From Salipiger abyssi (GTDB lineage Bacteria > Pseudomonadota > Alphaproteobacteria > Rhodobacterales > Rhodobacteraceae), in the NCBI RefSeq assembly GCF_001975705.1, contig NZ_CP015093.1, positions 62,001 to 126,000 on the forward strand: a stretch of DNA of 64,000 bases, read 5' to 3'. Below are positions 1-8,280 of this stretch, piece after piece (positions within the stretch are counted from its first letter, which is position 1; each line of letters begins with the position of its first letter). The notes beneath the pieces are model-generated. The model was not told where the DNA came from, did no database searches, and saw only the letters and a list, made by a program, of their open reading frames with translations. Made by a program: the position numbers and the translations under genes.

Positions 1-26
1 TGCACGCAGTGTCGGAAAGGCGGCGC

Positions 27-209
27 ATGTCTGAACCCTTCCTGTCTTTGCCGCCTGCAGACCGCAAGGAAGCCCTGGCCGTCGCTGCAGATCGCTCCGG
101 GCGGCCCGCGCACTTGCTCGAAAAGGACGTCTGGCTTGTCTGGGCCCTTCAAACCCTCTTCGGTTCCGAGCTTGGTGAGCTTCACAAAACACATGGAAAC
201 ATTCTATGA
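27..209 (+). pseudogene. AbiEii-type nucleotidyltransferase, N-terminal fragment
   Basis: The 60-residue reading frame resembles the extreme N-terminus of AbiEii/AbiGii-type nucleotidyltransferase toxins, which normally open with a segment like the LLEKDVWLVWALQTLF seen here and then run into a nucleotide-binding GG-S motif. That motif and the remaining 200 or more residues are absent. The frame diverges after about residue 50 and stops. The ATG at 27 is preferred over an upstream GTG because a GGAAAGGCGG stretch lies just before it. No AbiEi-like antitoxin is visible, though it could lie to the left of the window. This is a dead remnant of a type IV toxin-antitoxin gene; the assignment rests on a short match. 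Confidence 0.5.
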
Positions 210-504
210 TCTTCTCGATGAACGATCCGAAACAGGAGATTGGTTCGGAGGATAGTGTATGGGAAACGATCATGGCTGCCGCACTTGCCGACCCCCACCG
301 CATAACCTGTCGCCTCAGAATTTTAGCAGCAAAGTCGTTGACGCACCCCAGTCACTTCATGAAGCCATAGGCCACTGTCGCATAATTTCGATGGAGGATG
401 GCCCGGTGGCCCGCAGGAAGAAGCATGTCGCATAAACATCACTATCGAGCAACCTCTCGCGCCCGGAGCCAATGAAATTTCCCTTCCTTTTCAATACGCA
501 AGCG
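210..504. other. Gene-free spacer
   Basis: About 300 bases between the broken AbiEii gene and the IS remnant. I see no credible reading frame, RNA gene or terminator. It is probably scar DNA left by successive insertions. Confidence 0.4.
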
Positions 505-800
505 CTAGACTCCAGACTTATTAATTCTTAAAGCCAGAAGATGACAGTTGCGGCGAGATACACGGCGGACAGAAAGACCTTCCAGCATCTGTCGTAGCGG
601 GTCGCAACGCGGCGCCAATCCTTGAGCTTGCCGAACATGATCTCGATAAGGTTGCGCCGCTTGTAGCGGCGCTTGTCGTATTTGGCGGGCTTGTCTCGGG
701 ACTTCCGGCCCGGGATGCAGGGCTTGTTGCCCTTGTGTACTGGCGTGAACGTATCTTGCGGAGACACAAGTTTATGACTGCGCCCGTATGCACCACGCAA
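505..800 (-). mobile_element. IS5-family (IS427-like) insertion sequence, 3' remnant
   Basis: The minus-strand frame ending at 528 encodes the C-terminal third of an IS5-family transposase. The segment CIPGRKSRDKPAKYDKRRY, followed by a conserved IEIMFG-LKDWRRVATRYDRC block and the terminal TVIFWL, is typical of this group. The N-terminal catalytic part is missing; homology starts near 730-740 and the preceding residues do not fit. The sequence just outside the stop (about 505-525, with CTCCAGACTTATTAA) resembles the terminal inverted repeat of these elements, so one end of the IS is present and the other lost. It abuts the 3' end of the Argonaute gene without visibly cutting it. Confidence 0.7.
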
Positions 801-807
801 AATATCT

Positions 808-2346
808 TTATATATAATGCCGAAACGGCAACGGCTTCGAACTGACTTCCGGAATCGCCGTCAGTATCTCACCCACATCGTCCGCGAAGCGAAGCGTCAC
901 GGGATACCCATCCCCATAAATGCAGGTGTTAAAATTGAGCTTTGTCAGAGAAAGAATATCCTCAAGCACCTGCTCGATCAGCGTTTCGCCGAATACGATC
1001 TTCACCTTGAGCGGCGTCGGTATCTCGCGCCCCGGATAGGTCTTGAGCTTCGGAACATAACCGGAGCTCCATAGGAACGCGTTGCGGTGATCGACCTTGA
1101 GGGAAAGTCCGCGCATGACGCCCCGCTTACCCTCCTCCCGGAACAGTTTCAGGTCGTTGGGCCGCTTGATCTGGATACCGCTGACTTTCGTGCCTTCGGG
1201 CGCCCCGTCGCGGAAGCCCTCGATTTCCTCGCGGTTGAAGTTCGTCCGCCCGTGGATGAACAGCTCTTTGGGCGCTTCACCGTGCCAGTTCCGGTAGCTA
1301 TCGACACAACGCCTGACGATCTCGGCGGCCTGGTCTTTCGGGAGGTGGAATTCGCCTGGCCTGTCCGAGGCCCATGAACCCACCGATCCTTTAAAGACGA
1401 TGCCCTCCCCCGTATGGAGGAACATCTGCGCGCCGCAGCAGGCCTCGTACTCGTCCCGGGGGCTGTTCGTGCGCTTGAAGACGAGGCCTATATAGCAGAC
1501 CGCTTCGCGGATATCGGCGAGGGTCCAGGGCTTCGCGCCAGCCTTGTAATAGATGGCCGTCGAGAGATTCCAGGCGATCGTCGCCTCGTCCTGCACGTTG
1601 CGGATCGGCTTGCCGATGCTGTTGAGGTGTTTCTCGGGCGCAATGGTTGTCTGGCGAACGATTTGCGTTACCGCTTCACAACCGAGAAGCCGTGCCTTGA
1701 GCTGGTTGTGGAAGTGGTTCTCGAAGCGGTGCTTTTCGGCGGCCTCGTTGATGTCATCGAAGAGGTCGGGATTTTCCCAGAGCCTCATCGCCTTACGGTG
1801 CGAGAGCGCGGTGTCGCCGGTCACCCCCGCCGCCTTGGAAATCGTCTGGTTCGGCCGACACAGCTTCCAGAGCTCTTCCGGAACCACCACGAACCAGAGC
1901 GCGACCTTGGCGTCCTCCTCCTCGACCCACCGCCGGATGCGGCCCGCGAATAGATCGACCGTGTCATAGACGCGCTGATGCGCATCCGTATTGCGGATCG
2001 TGTGGTCGAGCTCGGCGGCATCGAGCGGCAGCGCGACACGGGGCTCGGTCTTCCATTCGGTCCGAAAGACGGACTCGAACCCCGGAAACATCACCGAGCT
2101 CCCGACTTTCGGGTCGGCGTCGATCGCACCCGCGATTGTTCCGGCCCAGCTTTTGAACTGCTCGATGCCTTCAGGCGTGCCGATCACCCCGTATTCGATG
2201 GCGGGATGGTCTTTCGGCGGGCCGAACAGCAGCAGCCCATCCTTGGGATCGTCGAGCTTCTGGTCATGGGCAAAGAGCAGCCGCGGCTCACTGATCGGCA
2301 GCAGCTTGCGGTTCGTGTTGACCTTGCGTTTACGCCGCGCTGCCAT
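808..2346 (-). CDS. Short prokaryotic Argonaute (MID-PIWI), SPARTA type
   Basis: The 512-residue protein has the length and layout of short prokaryotic Argonautes, which consist of MID and PIWI domains only. The MID region carries a helix with FHNQLKARLL and then TQIVRQTT, the usual 5'-phosphate-binding area. The PIWI half includes the strands GIVFKGSVGSWA and KELFIHGRTNFN. The acidic residues of a slicing PIWI tetrad are not present at those strands, so the protein should bind guide and target without cutting, as known for short Argonautes. The start at 2346 is chosen over in-frame upstream codons because GGGGAGGG lies 5-6 bases before it and it overlaps the upstream gene by only 17 bases. 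It is co-transcribed with TIR-APAZ. Confidence 0.88.
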   Translation of the reverse strand: MAARRKRKVNTNRKLLPISEPRLLFAHDQKLDDPKDGLLLFGPPKDHPAIEYGVIGTPEGIEQFKSWAGTIAGAIDADPKVGSSVMFPGFESVFRTEWKTEPRVALPLDAAELDHTIRNTDAHQRVYDTVDLFAGRIRRWVEEEDAKVALWFVVVPEELWKLCRPNQTISKAAGVTGDTALSHRKAMRLWENPDLFDDINEAAEKHRFENHFHNQLKARLLGCEAVTQIVRQTTIAPEKHLNSIGKPIRNVQDEATIAWNLSTAIYYKAGAKPWTLADIREAVCYIGLVFKRTNSPRDEYEACCGAQMFLHTGEGIVFKGSVGSWASDRPGEFHLPKDQAAEIVRRCVDSYRNWHGEAPKELFIHGRTNFNREEIEGFRDGAPEGTKVSGIQIKRPNDLKLFREEGKRGVMRGLSLKVDHRNAFLWSSGYVPKLKTYPGREIPTPLKVKIVFGETLIEQVLEDILSLTKLNFNTCIYGDGYPVTLRFADDVGEILTAIPEVSSKPLPFRHYI

Positions 2347-3802
2347 CACCACCCTCCCCGTCTTCACCGGCATCATCCTCGACGAGTTCGATCTCGCCGG
2401 TCTCGTCAAGACCCGCCTGCCCGTCCTCGAAGTAGGTCACCGGACTGATGAAGCGCTCGGGCTTCATCGACACGACGAGCGGATCACCCCCTGTCCCGAT
2501 CGTGAGCTTGTTCTCCTCGCCCCCGAGCTGCGCACAGAAAGCGAGTAGCCGGTCGCGCCAGGCGGCATTCCACCACTGCTTGCACACGCCGCGCCGGGCC
2601 TTGTGCATACGCTCGGCCTTATCCCAGGGCGTGCGCCCGTCATCACTGAAGATCACATGATACCGGAGCACGATCCGCGGAAACGGCGCCAGCTGCGGCG
2701 ACGCCGACAGAGCAAAATGCCAGTACCCGTCAGGGACTTTCTCGCCGCCGGCAATCTTGCGCGTCTTGTTTCCGACGAGTTGCCTATAGGTCCGCCGCCC
2801 GCGATCCGGCGTAAAATGCGCCTTGTTCTTCTCGAGATGCCCGTTCGCAAAGAACCGGGCCACAAGCCCGCTCGCCAGCGGAAACGCACAGAGCTCGCGC
2901 CGCGTCATCTCCGCTTCCCAGGCCTGCCGAACCAGATCGCTGACCATGTTCGACGCATCGAAAGACGCGATATCGAGCGCCCGCGCCCCATCCGAGACAA
3001 AGGAGCGCGTATCGAGCACGGCGAGTTCGTCGCTCGCCCAGCCGTCACCGAGCGCCATCACCACTTCATGCGCGGGCGCGAAGGTCAGAAGCCGCTGGCC
3101 GACAACGCGGTATGGATGCGGGAACGAAGCAGCCACCTTGACCAACGTGTCCGCCGGCCCGCGATAGCGATGCGCATAGAGCCGCTTCGGCAGACGCAGC
3201 CTGAACCAGTTCGAGAGATAGCTGTCATTTGCGCGCACGGGTTTCCGGTCGCACTCGATCGAGCGCGTATACCAGTCCATGACGGTATTGGCGTTCGTGA
3301 CGGGAGATTTCGGGGCCGCTTCGCGCTCGAGCAGCGCAAGCAGCCGCCGCAGCCCTTCGGCCCACCCGTAATCGAACCGCATCACATTCAGATCGCGCAC
3401 GCTCTCATGCATGCTTCCGAACGGGAACGCATCGATCTTGAGCGGCACGATAAAATCGCCGAGCCTGTGCTTCACCCGGGCCTCTTCGGCCAGCTTGAGC
3501 TCCCGGAGCGTCCCGGGCTTCCGGTTCGCCTCCAGAGTCGACACGAACAGAAACCGGAACGTCGCCTGATCGATCGCTTCCTCGATATCGTCCCAGAACC
3601 GCTCTCCGCCGAGCAGCGCCGTAACATCACACCAGACCTCGTAGCCCGCGATAGCGAGCTGACTCGCGAGCCATTTCGCGAAGGTGCTGTCTTCGGGCGT
3701 TGCGTGACTGAGGAACAGAACGCGCCGCGTCACAGCGCGGGCGGACTCATCAGGGGCAGCGGTCGATCGGACGGCCGTATCGGAAGAGAGAATCTCGGTC
3801 AT
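2330..3802 (-). CDS. TIR-APAZ protein, SPARTA effector subunit
   Basis: This 490-residue protein has an N-terminal TIR domain (about residues 26-150). It shows the opening strand VLFLSHATPEDSTFAKWL, the YEVWCD strand, and a helix with LRELKLAEE whose E101 fits the catalytic glutamate of NAD-hydrolysing TIR domains. The remainder (about 200-480) matches the position and length of the APAZ domain that pairs with short Argonautes. In characterised SPARTA systems the pair loads an RNA guide, recognises invader DNA, oligomerises and depletes NAD(P)+, causing dormancy or death. The start at 3802 is preferred over the longer frame from 3877, whose extra 25 residues lack domain similarity. A TATAAT hexamer ends six bases before this ATG, suggesting a leaderless transcript. 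Confidence 0.9.
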   Translation of the reverse strand: MTEILSSDTAVRSTAAPDESARAVTRRVLFLSHATPEDSTFAKWLASQLAIAGYEVWCDVTALLGGERFWDDIEEAIDQATFRFLFVSTLEANRKPGTLRELKLAEEARVKHRLGDFIVPLKIDAFPFGSMHESVRDLNVMRFDYGWAEGLRRLLALLEREAAPKSPVTNANTVMDWYTRSIECDRKPVRANDSYLSNWFRLRLPKRLYAHRYRGPADTLVKVAASFPHPYRVVGQRLLTFAPAHEVVMALGDGWASDELAVLDTRSFVSDGARALDIASFDASNMVSDLVRQAWEAEMTRRELCAFPLASGLVARFFANGHLEKNKAHFTPDRGRRTYRQLVGNKTRKIAGGEKVPDGYWHFALSASPQLAPFPRIVLRYHVIFSDDGRTPWDKAERMHKARRGVCKQWWNAAWRDRLLAFCAQLGGEENKLTIGTGGDPLVVSMKPERFISPVTYFEDGQAGLDETGEIELVEDDAGEDGEGGDGSAA

Positions 3803-3840
3803 GTCGGGATTATAGAACAATCCGGCAACATTTTGTATAG
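3803..3840 (-). promoter_or_regulatory. Candidate leaderless promoter of the SPARTA operon
   Basis: Reading the minus strand, TATAAT (3814-3809) is followed by CCCGAC and then the ATG at 3802. With that spacing transcription would start at or next to the A of the start codon, and no Shine-Dalgarno sequence fits in between. A -35 element is weak (TACAAA about 17 bases upstream). Inferred from spacing only. Confidence 0.4.
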
Positions 3841-4054
3841 GGCGATACTCACGGCGCAGATTCTTGTGCATGTGCACCGTATCTCGCTGCCCGCACCATA
3901 CGAGGGCATGTCCGTGCGAGGGATCGAAGCCGGAGGGCCGAGACCCGCCGTCGCCAAAGGCTATGGCGCGGCTCGGGTCACGAGAGCCCGGCCCGCCACG
4001 TCGTAGCCGCGCCGAAGGCGGACGGACGCACCCACCCCCTCAAGGAATCTACGC

Positions 4055-4084
4055 TTGACCTACAATAGCACTACTTGCTATTTA
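4055..4084 (+). promoter_or_regulatory. Promoter with embedded palindromic operator for the RAMA/HEPN operon
   Basis: TTGACC (4055-4060) and TATTTA (4079-4084) form a plausible -35/-10 pair with an 18-base spacer. A perfect inverted repeat, AATAGCA-N5-TGCTATT (4064-4082), fills the spacer and enters the -10, so a bound dimer would block polymerase. The first gene of the operon encodes an N-terminal segment of ribbon-helix-helix character, so autoregulation is a reasonable inference. Confidence 0.5.
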
Positions 4085-4112
4085 CTACCCATAAGGCAAA
4101 AGGAGATAGATC

Positions 4113-4529
4113 ATGAACCGCACGATACCCGTTTCGACAGATGTGTTCGCCGCCATCTGGAGCCACCGCCAGGAGGGCGAAGAGACCGAAGATGCCATTC
4201 TGCGCCGCATCTTGGAGTGCCAACCCGCCCCCGACACCGCCACACAAGCGAACCCCCAAACCACCGACATCAGCGAGGGCTTTATCGACCGGCGCAACAA
4301 CGTCACCTTCCCGCCCGGCTTCACGATCTTCCGGACCTACAAGCGCAAGCAGTTCAGCGCTGTGGCCGAGAACGGCCTGTGGCGCCGCACCGATACAGGC
4401 CAGACCTATGACACGCTGAACCAGCTCAACGCGTCCATCGCTGCAGGCAACGAGAATGTGTGGAACGGAAACTGGAAGTTCCAGGACAGCGACGGCACGA
4501 ACAAATCCATCGCCGCCCTGCGCGCCTAG
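4113..4529 (+). CDS. RHH/SeqA-like N-terminus plus RAMA-domain protein
   Basis: The 138-residue protein begins with a strand and two helices (TIPVSTDVFAAIWSHRQ, then TEDAILRRIL) resembling the ribbon-helix-helix N-terminus of SeqA-like proteins. Residues about 65-125 match the RAMA fold (restriction system adenine methylase associated): FRTYKRKQFSAVAENG, a TGQTYDTLNQLNASI core, and a closing NGNWKF. RAMA domains occur with methylases and modification-dependent nucleases and are predicted to read or engage modified DNA. An AGGAG sits seven bases before the ATG. The next gene starts 12 bases downstream, so the two form an operon. The protein may be the operon's repressor or a sensor of modified DNA; neither role is proven by the sequence. 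Confidence 0.65.
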   Translation: MNRTIPVSTDVFAAIWSHRQEGEETEDAILRRILECQPAPDTATQANPQTTDISEGFIDRRNNVTFPPGFTIFRTYKRKQFSAVAENGLWRRTDTGQTYDTLNQLNASIAAGNENVWNGNWKFQDSDGTNKSIAALRA

Positions 4530-4541
4530 GCAAGAGTAACC

Positions 4542-5411
4542 ATGCCCGAGAGTAGTAATCCTAAACAAAAGCCAACCGCGACCGATCCGATGGACCGATA
4601 TGTCCTATGCAACTGCGGCAAGCCTGAATGCTGGACGAACGACCTTCGTCCTCTACGGCACCATATGAAGGCGCTTATGCAGGCGATATCGAGTTGCGGC
4701 CATGAAAACCTCATCGACGGAGGCCATGAAGCTTGGCCCGGTGCCCTGTACGCACTCCACATGGCCGTCAGCATAGAGGACGTTTTCGTTGACCCGTCAT
4801 ATGTCGATGAGAGCAAGTCAGGGCTTTACTGCGATATCGCCTGGGACTTCGATGAGGTGCAGCGAGAAGAAGCCTCCAAATACGTAGCAGCACTAACAAT
4901 TTTCAACTTTACATGGACAGCTTATGAAGCCGCGATTGAACACGCTTTGGGCCCTGACTTCTCCAAGGATAAGCTGCCCGTGCAGGCACGCAAGTTCTTT
5001 GCCACTTCGGATAAGAAATTCGATGATGACCTCATTACCTTCGAAAGATCATACCGCGGCGCGAGACAAATTTGCAGACGGATACACGATATCCGCGAAC
5101 CAATAGATATGATAGAGAAAAAGTATAACCTCAAAGGCGCGGCGGCCGCCGCAGAGCTCGCTAGAATTTTTCGAAACCACATATTTCACGGCAAAGATAG
5201 CACACCACTTTCCGGTGAGAGGGCGATGGTTTCGCACTTCTATGCAATGACGCGGCTACTTCTGATGTTGGTTCAACTTCTTCTTCTGCATCATGTAAGA
5301 AACGCTCAATTGAACATCCCCCTATCTTTTATATTCGAACACAAGGGCGAGCTGCCGGCACGACACGTCCTTCTCAACCTACACAGGCCTGAACCCAGGT
5401 GGGCTGCATAG
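4542..5411 (+). CDS. HEPN-like protein with N-terminal cysteine cluster
   Basis: I do not recognise a named family for this 289-residue protein. It is mostly helical. Near residues 205-215 it has FRNHIFHGKD, which fits the R-x4-H motif of HEPN ribonuclease domains, where the Arg and His form the RNase site of many toxins and defence effectors. The N-terminus carries LCNCGKPECW, a small cysteine cluster that could bind metal. A hydrophobic leucine-rich helix (YAMTRLLLMLVQLLLLHH) follows the HEPN motif. It lies 12 bases after the RAMA gene and is probably co-expressed with it. The HEPN call rests on the motif and helical context only. Confidence 0.5.
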   Translation: MPESSNPKQKPTATDPMDRYVLCNCGKPECWTNDLRPLRHHMKALMQAISSCGHENLIDGGHEAWPGALYALHMAVSIEDVFVDPSYVDESKSGLYCDIAWDFDEVQREEASKYVAALTIFNFTWTAYEAAIEHALGPDFSKDKLPVQARKFFATSDKKFDDDLITFERSYRGARQICRRIHDIREPIDMIEKKYNLKGAAAAAELARIFRNHIFHGKDSTPLSGERAMVSHFYAMTRLLLMLVQLLLLHHVRNAQLNIPLSFIFEHKGELPARHVLLNLHRPEPRWAA

Positions 5412-5619
5412 CTAACAGACCGATTGGCAAAAAAAGCGCTCGCGCCGCGCTGAGAAGCCAGGAACAAGAGGATTTACCGGAGGCGCCGAGACGCCGCACT
5501 GCGCCTGAGATATTAATATTTTGCACTATACTTCATGCACTTAACCGGACTCTCAAAGGTTGCATTTTTTTCGGGTCTCTGTAATTGTACCATCTGGAAG
5601 TGGCAGGAAGGCAGACTGC
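5412..5619 (+). promoter_or_regulatory. Intergenic region with candidate promoter for the DndD-like operon
   Basis: No gene seen. TTGCAT (5559-5564) and TAATTG (5582-5587), separated by 17 bases, are a possible promoter pointing into the small-protein/DndD-like operon. The stretch is AT-richer than its surroundings (5510-5590). Confidence 0.35.
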
Positions 5620-5796
5620 ATGACAAGTGAAGATGTAGGACAAGACGATAAGAATAACCCAATAATTCGGGAAATCATCGAGCTAGAAAGAAGTTATTTC
5701 TTCGAGAGGCGCAATGTGAAGACAGAGCGCCAGCGCAAGCTCCGCGGTCTTATCGAACGGCACACGAAGCCCGGGAGCAGCGAAGATGATTCTTGA
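5620..5796 (+). CDS. DNA-modification-system-associated small protein
   Basis: A 58-residue charged helical protein with the core IIREIIELERSYFFERRN followed by KTERQRKLRGLIERH. Short proteins of this kind sit directly before Rad50/DndD-like ATPases in phosphorothioation-type loci and are annotated as DNA modification system-associated small proteins. Its last codons overlap the start of the ATPase gene by 11 bases, implying translational coupling. The ATG at 5620 is used rather than the longer frame from 5560, whose start lies in the AT-rich promoter region. I cannot assign a biochemical role. It may be a docking peptide or structural helix for the ATPase. Confidence 0.6.
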   Translation: MTSEDVGQDDKNNPIIREIIELERSYFFERRNVKTERQRKLRGLIERHTKPGSSEDDS

Positions 5797-7810
5797 GGAG
5801 ATCAGGCTTACCGATTTTCGCTGCTTTTACGGCGAGACATTTATCCGGTTTTCGGAAGAGGTCGACCGCAACGTCACGATCATCTACGCGGAGAACGGCG
5901 TCGGCAAAACGACGCTGCTTAACGCCCTCCTTTGGTGCTTCTACGGAGAAACCACCTCCCGCTTTGAAAAACGCCAGGACATTCTCAACTACGATGCCAA
6001 GAAAGCGGGTCGCACCGTTGCATCCGTGGAGGTTTTGTTCGAGCACAATGACAAGCGCTATATTGCAAAGCGCTTTGTTAATATCAACGGCTCCTCCGGC
6101 CGGGACTTCTTGGTCGCGCGCATCGATGATGGAAGCCAAATCACACTAGATTCCCCCGACACCTTTATCAACACGGTCATACCCCGTGATATGGCTTCGC
6201 ACTTTCTCTTCGATGGCGAGCATGCGGAAGTATTTCTTGGCGAAGACAATAAAGGCTCGATCAAGAGTGCGGTAAGGGACATTCTGGGCTGTTCGCTAAT
6301 CGAAACGGCGATCGATGACCTCAAGGCTGTCTCCAATCAGTTCCGGAAGCAGATTCCGACCACCGCGGCGACGAAGCGGATAGAGGAGCTCAACGACAAG
6401 CTTGATGCACTTACGAGCCAGGTAGAGACGGCGAAGACGAGCATCAGCGAGCTTGAACGCAAGCGCGAGCAGACCGATCAGCAGATCAAGGATATCGACG
6501 CTAAGCTTCGGAACACGGCGGCAGCCAAGGAGCTTCAGGCGAGCCGTGATCGCTTGGATAAGCAGCTGGAGCGGGCCCGCAAACGCCAGAAGGAATACTC
6601 CGACGAAGTCTATAAGTGGCTCGGCGAGAATGGCCGCTTCATCGTCTCGAAGCGTATCACAGAAGAAACCTTCTCGTTCCTTGAGGAAAAGGAGCATCGC
6701 GGGCGTATTCCCTCGCCGTACAACGAGGAGTTTGTGAAGGACGTTCTCGAAGCCGAGGAATGTATCTGCGGCGCCAAGCTGGAGCCGGGAAGCCCCGAGA
6801 GCAAGAAGGTTGCGAGCCTTCTGGACAAGGCCGCTAACCAGGTCATGCGCGACCGCGTCTCCAAGGTACGGGCACGTCTTACCAGCCTAAAAGCTGAGCG
6901 CGCAAAGTCACCTGGAAGGCTAACGAACGCCAAACGGCGGCTCTCAGAGGCCAATGACGAGTTTGCGACGGCTGAAGCGCAGCTTGCCGAAATCAGTGAC
7001 AAGCTCAAGGGCATCAATTTCGACGACATCGCCGAGCGCGAGCGGCGAAGGGGCGAACTGCGGGACGAGTTACGTGAGATAGACCGCAAGATCGGCTCGC
7101 TCGGCACAAATATTAGTGGAGCTGAGCGGGAGAGGACGCGGATCGACCACGAGATCACTGACCTCGCAAAGCAAGACAAGCAGACTGCCATCTACGGACG
7201 TAGACGCAACCTCTGCGAGTCGATCAAAGGCAAGCTTGAGGTCCAACTTGTCAGCGAGGAAGAACAGGCACGGAAGGTCCTCCGCTCAGGCATCCGGCGC
7301 ATCCTTGAAGCTACGGCGCGCAAGGTACTGAACCTTCGCATGACTGACGACTACGTTATCAGCTTGGTCAATGCGGACGGGACAGCTCTTCCGAAATCGA
7401 GCGGAGAGAACCAGTTGCTTGGCCTTGCGTTCACAGCCGCCCTCGTGGAGTTCGCAAAGGTGCGCCAGAACGCGCAGGACTATCGTCTCCTGCCGGGAAC
7501 CGTCGCCCCGCTCGTGCTCGACTCTCCTTTTGGTCAGCTCGATGAAGCATACCGGGCGACCACCGCCGAGTTCATTCCGAAGATGGCGCGCCAAGTCGTG
7601 CTCCTTGTGTCGAAGTCGCAAGGTTCGGAGGATGTCCTGAACGCGGTCAAGGACCATCTAGGCGCCGAGTATTTGCTTGTCCGGCACAACACCGAGCCAC
7701 AAGGCGAGCGCAAACCCGAAAGCCGATATTTCAAAGGTGAGGAGTTCAGAACCGCTGTATTCGACGCCGAGTACGACGGAACCGAGATTGTGGAGATTAC
7801 AGGCCCATGA
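5786..7810 (+). CDS. DndD-like Rad50/SMC-type ATPase
   Basis: The 674-residue protein has a split ABC ATPase head. Walker A is ENGVGKTT at residues 36-43; near the C-terminus come the signature SSGENQLLGLAF and Walker B PLVLDSPFGQLDE. Between them lies a long coiled coil (about 190-480) interrupted by ECICGAKL, a possible zinc-hook-like turn. This layout is that of DndD, the ATPase of the DNA sulfur-modification complex, and of Rad50. In Dnd systems DndD is thought to alter DNA structure to allow sulfur insertion or to regulate it. It overlaps the preceding and following genes, so the four plus-strand genes form one operon. Whether it serves modification or restriction here is unknown. Confidence 0.7.
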   Translation: MILEEIRLTDFRCFYGETFIRFSEEVDRNVTIIYAENGVGKTTLLNALLWCFYGETTSRFEKRQDILNYDAKKAGRTVASVEVLFEHNDKRYIAKRFVNINGSSGRDFLVARIDDGSQITLDSPDTFINTVIPRDMASHFLFDGEHAEVFLGEDNKGSIKSAVRDILGCSLIETAIDDLKAVSNQFRKQIPTTAATKRIEELNDKLDALTSQVETAKTSISELERKREQTDQQIKDIDAKLRNTAAAKELQASRDRLDKQLERARKRQKEYSDEVYKWLGENGRFIVSKRITEETFSFLEEKEHRGRIPSPYNEEFVKDVLEAEECICGAKLEPGSPESKKVASLLDKAANQVMRDRVSKVRARLTSLKAERAKSPGRLTNAKRRLSEANDEFATAEAQLAEISDKLKGINFDDIAERERRRGELRDELREIDRKIGSLGTNISGAERERTRIDHEITDLAKQDKQTAIYGRRRNLCESIKGKLEVQLVSEEEQARKVLRSGIRRILEATARKVLNLRMTDDYVISLVNADGTALPKSSGENQLLGLAFTAALVEFAKVRQNAQDYRLLPGTVAPLVLDSPFGQLDEAYRATTAEFIPKMARQVVLLVSKSQGSEDVLNAVKDHLGAEYLLVRHNTEPQGERKPESRYFKGEEFRTAVFDAEYDGTEIVEITGP

Positions 7811-8280
7811 GCAGTCGCGCCCCGAATATCAACAGAAGCAAGGTCCATGAAGACATGGTCCAGCGGCTCGCCATGCAGAAGCTTCCCGGTACAGACCGGA
7901 CGCTCTTTCCGACGATCCGGGAACTCCTCTGTTTTGCTGCCCTGCTCGGCTACTCTGAAGGGCGACGCCTACCACTCGACAAAGACGAGGGCGTGGAGGA
8001 TGTCTCTTACCAACAGTTCGAACGTGGCGATGCTGAAGACCTGATTTACTTGATCGCCCTTGCGGAGACGAAGGACCCGGAAGTGCTCAAAGACGGCGAA
8101 GAGAGCCGGTGCGCCGAAATCTTCGAGGAATATGCCAATGGTGGTCTGCAGATTTTACATGAAGCAATGCTGAGAGGCGGAGGCGAATATCCAGACCGGG
8201 ATATCCTGGAGCTGCTTAAGGAGCGCGGCTTCCTAAACATTGAAGATGAAGAACCTGATGTCTCTGGGATCACCTTCTAA
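7807..8280 (+). CDS. DNA phosphorothioation-associated protein 4
   Basis: A 157-residue protein whose C-terminal half (DGEESRCAEIFEEYANGGL onward) matches my recollection of the Dnd-associated protein 4 family. These small proteins are encoded beside DndD-like ATPases and the Dnd helicase-type restriction enzyme. The N-terminus (KVHEDMVQRLAMQKLPGTDRT) and the acidic segments are consistent with an interaction subunit; no catalytic motif is visible. The ATG overlaps the ATPase stop by four bases, and the helicase gene starts immediately after its stop. Function is unproven; it may bridge the ATPase and the helicase. Confidence 0.65.
   Translation: MSSRAPNINRSKVHEDMVQRLAMQKLPGTDRTLFPTIRELLCFAALLGYSEGRRLPLDKDEGVEDVSYQQFERGDAEDLIYLIALAETKDPEVLKDGEESRCAEIFEEYANGGLQILHEAMLRGGGEYPDRDILELLKERGFLNIEDEEPDVSGITF

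Noticed and set aside
2603..4006. 467-residue plus-strand frame opposite the TIR-APAZ gene
   Set aside because: Arg/Pro-rich composition and no similarity; the minus-strand gene has clear domains.
5786..7810. Simple Rad50 of housekeeping repair
   Set aside because: No SbcD/Mre11 neighbour; the gene is locked by overlaps into a cluster with Dnd-associated protein 4 and the Dnd restriction helicase family.
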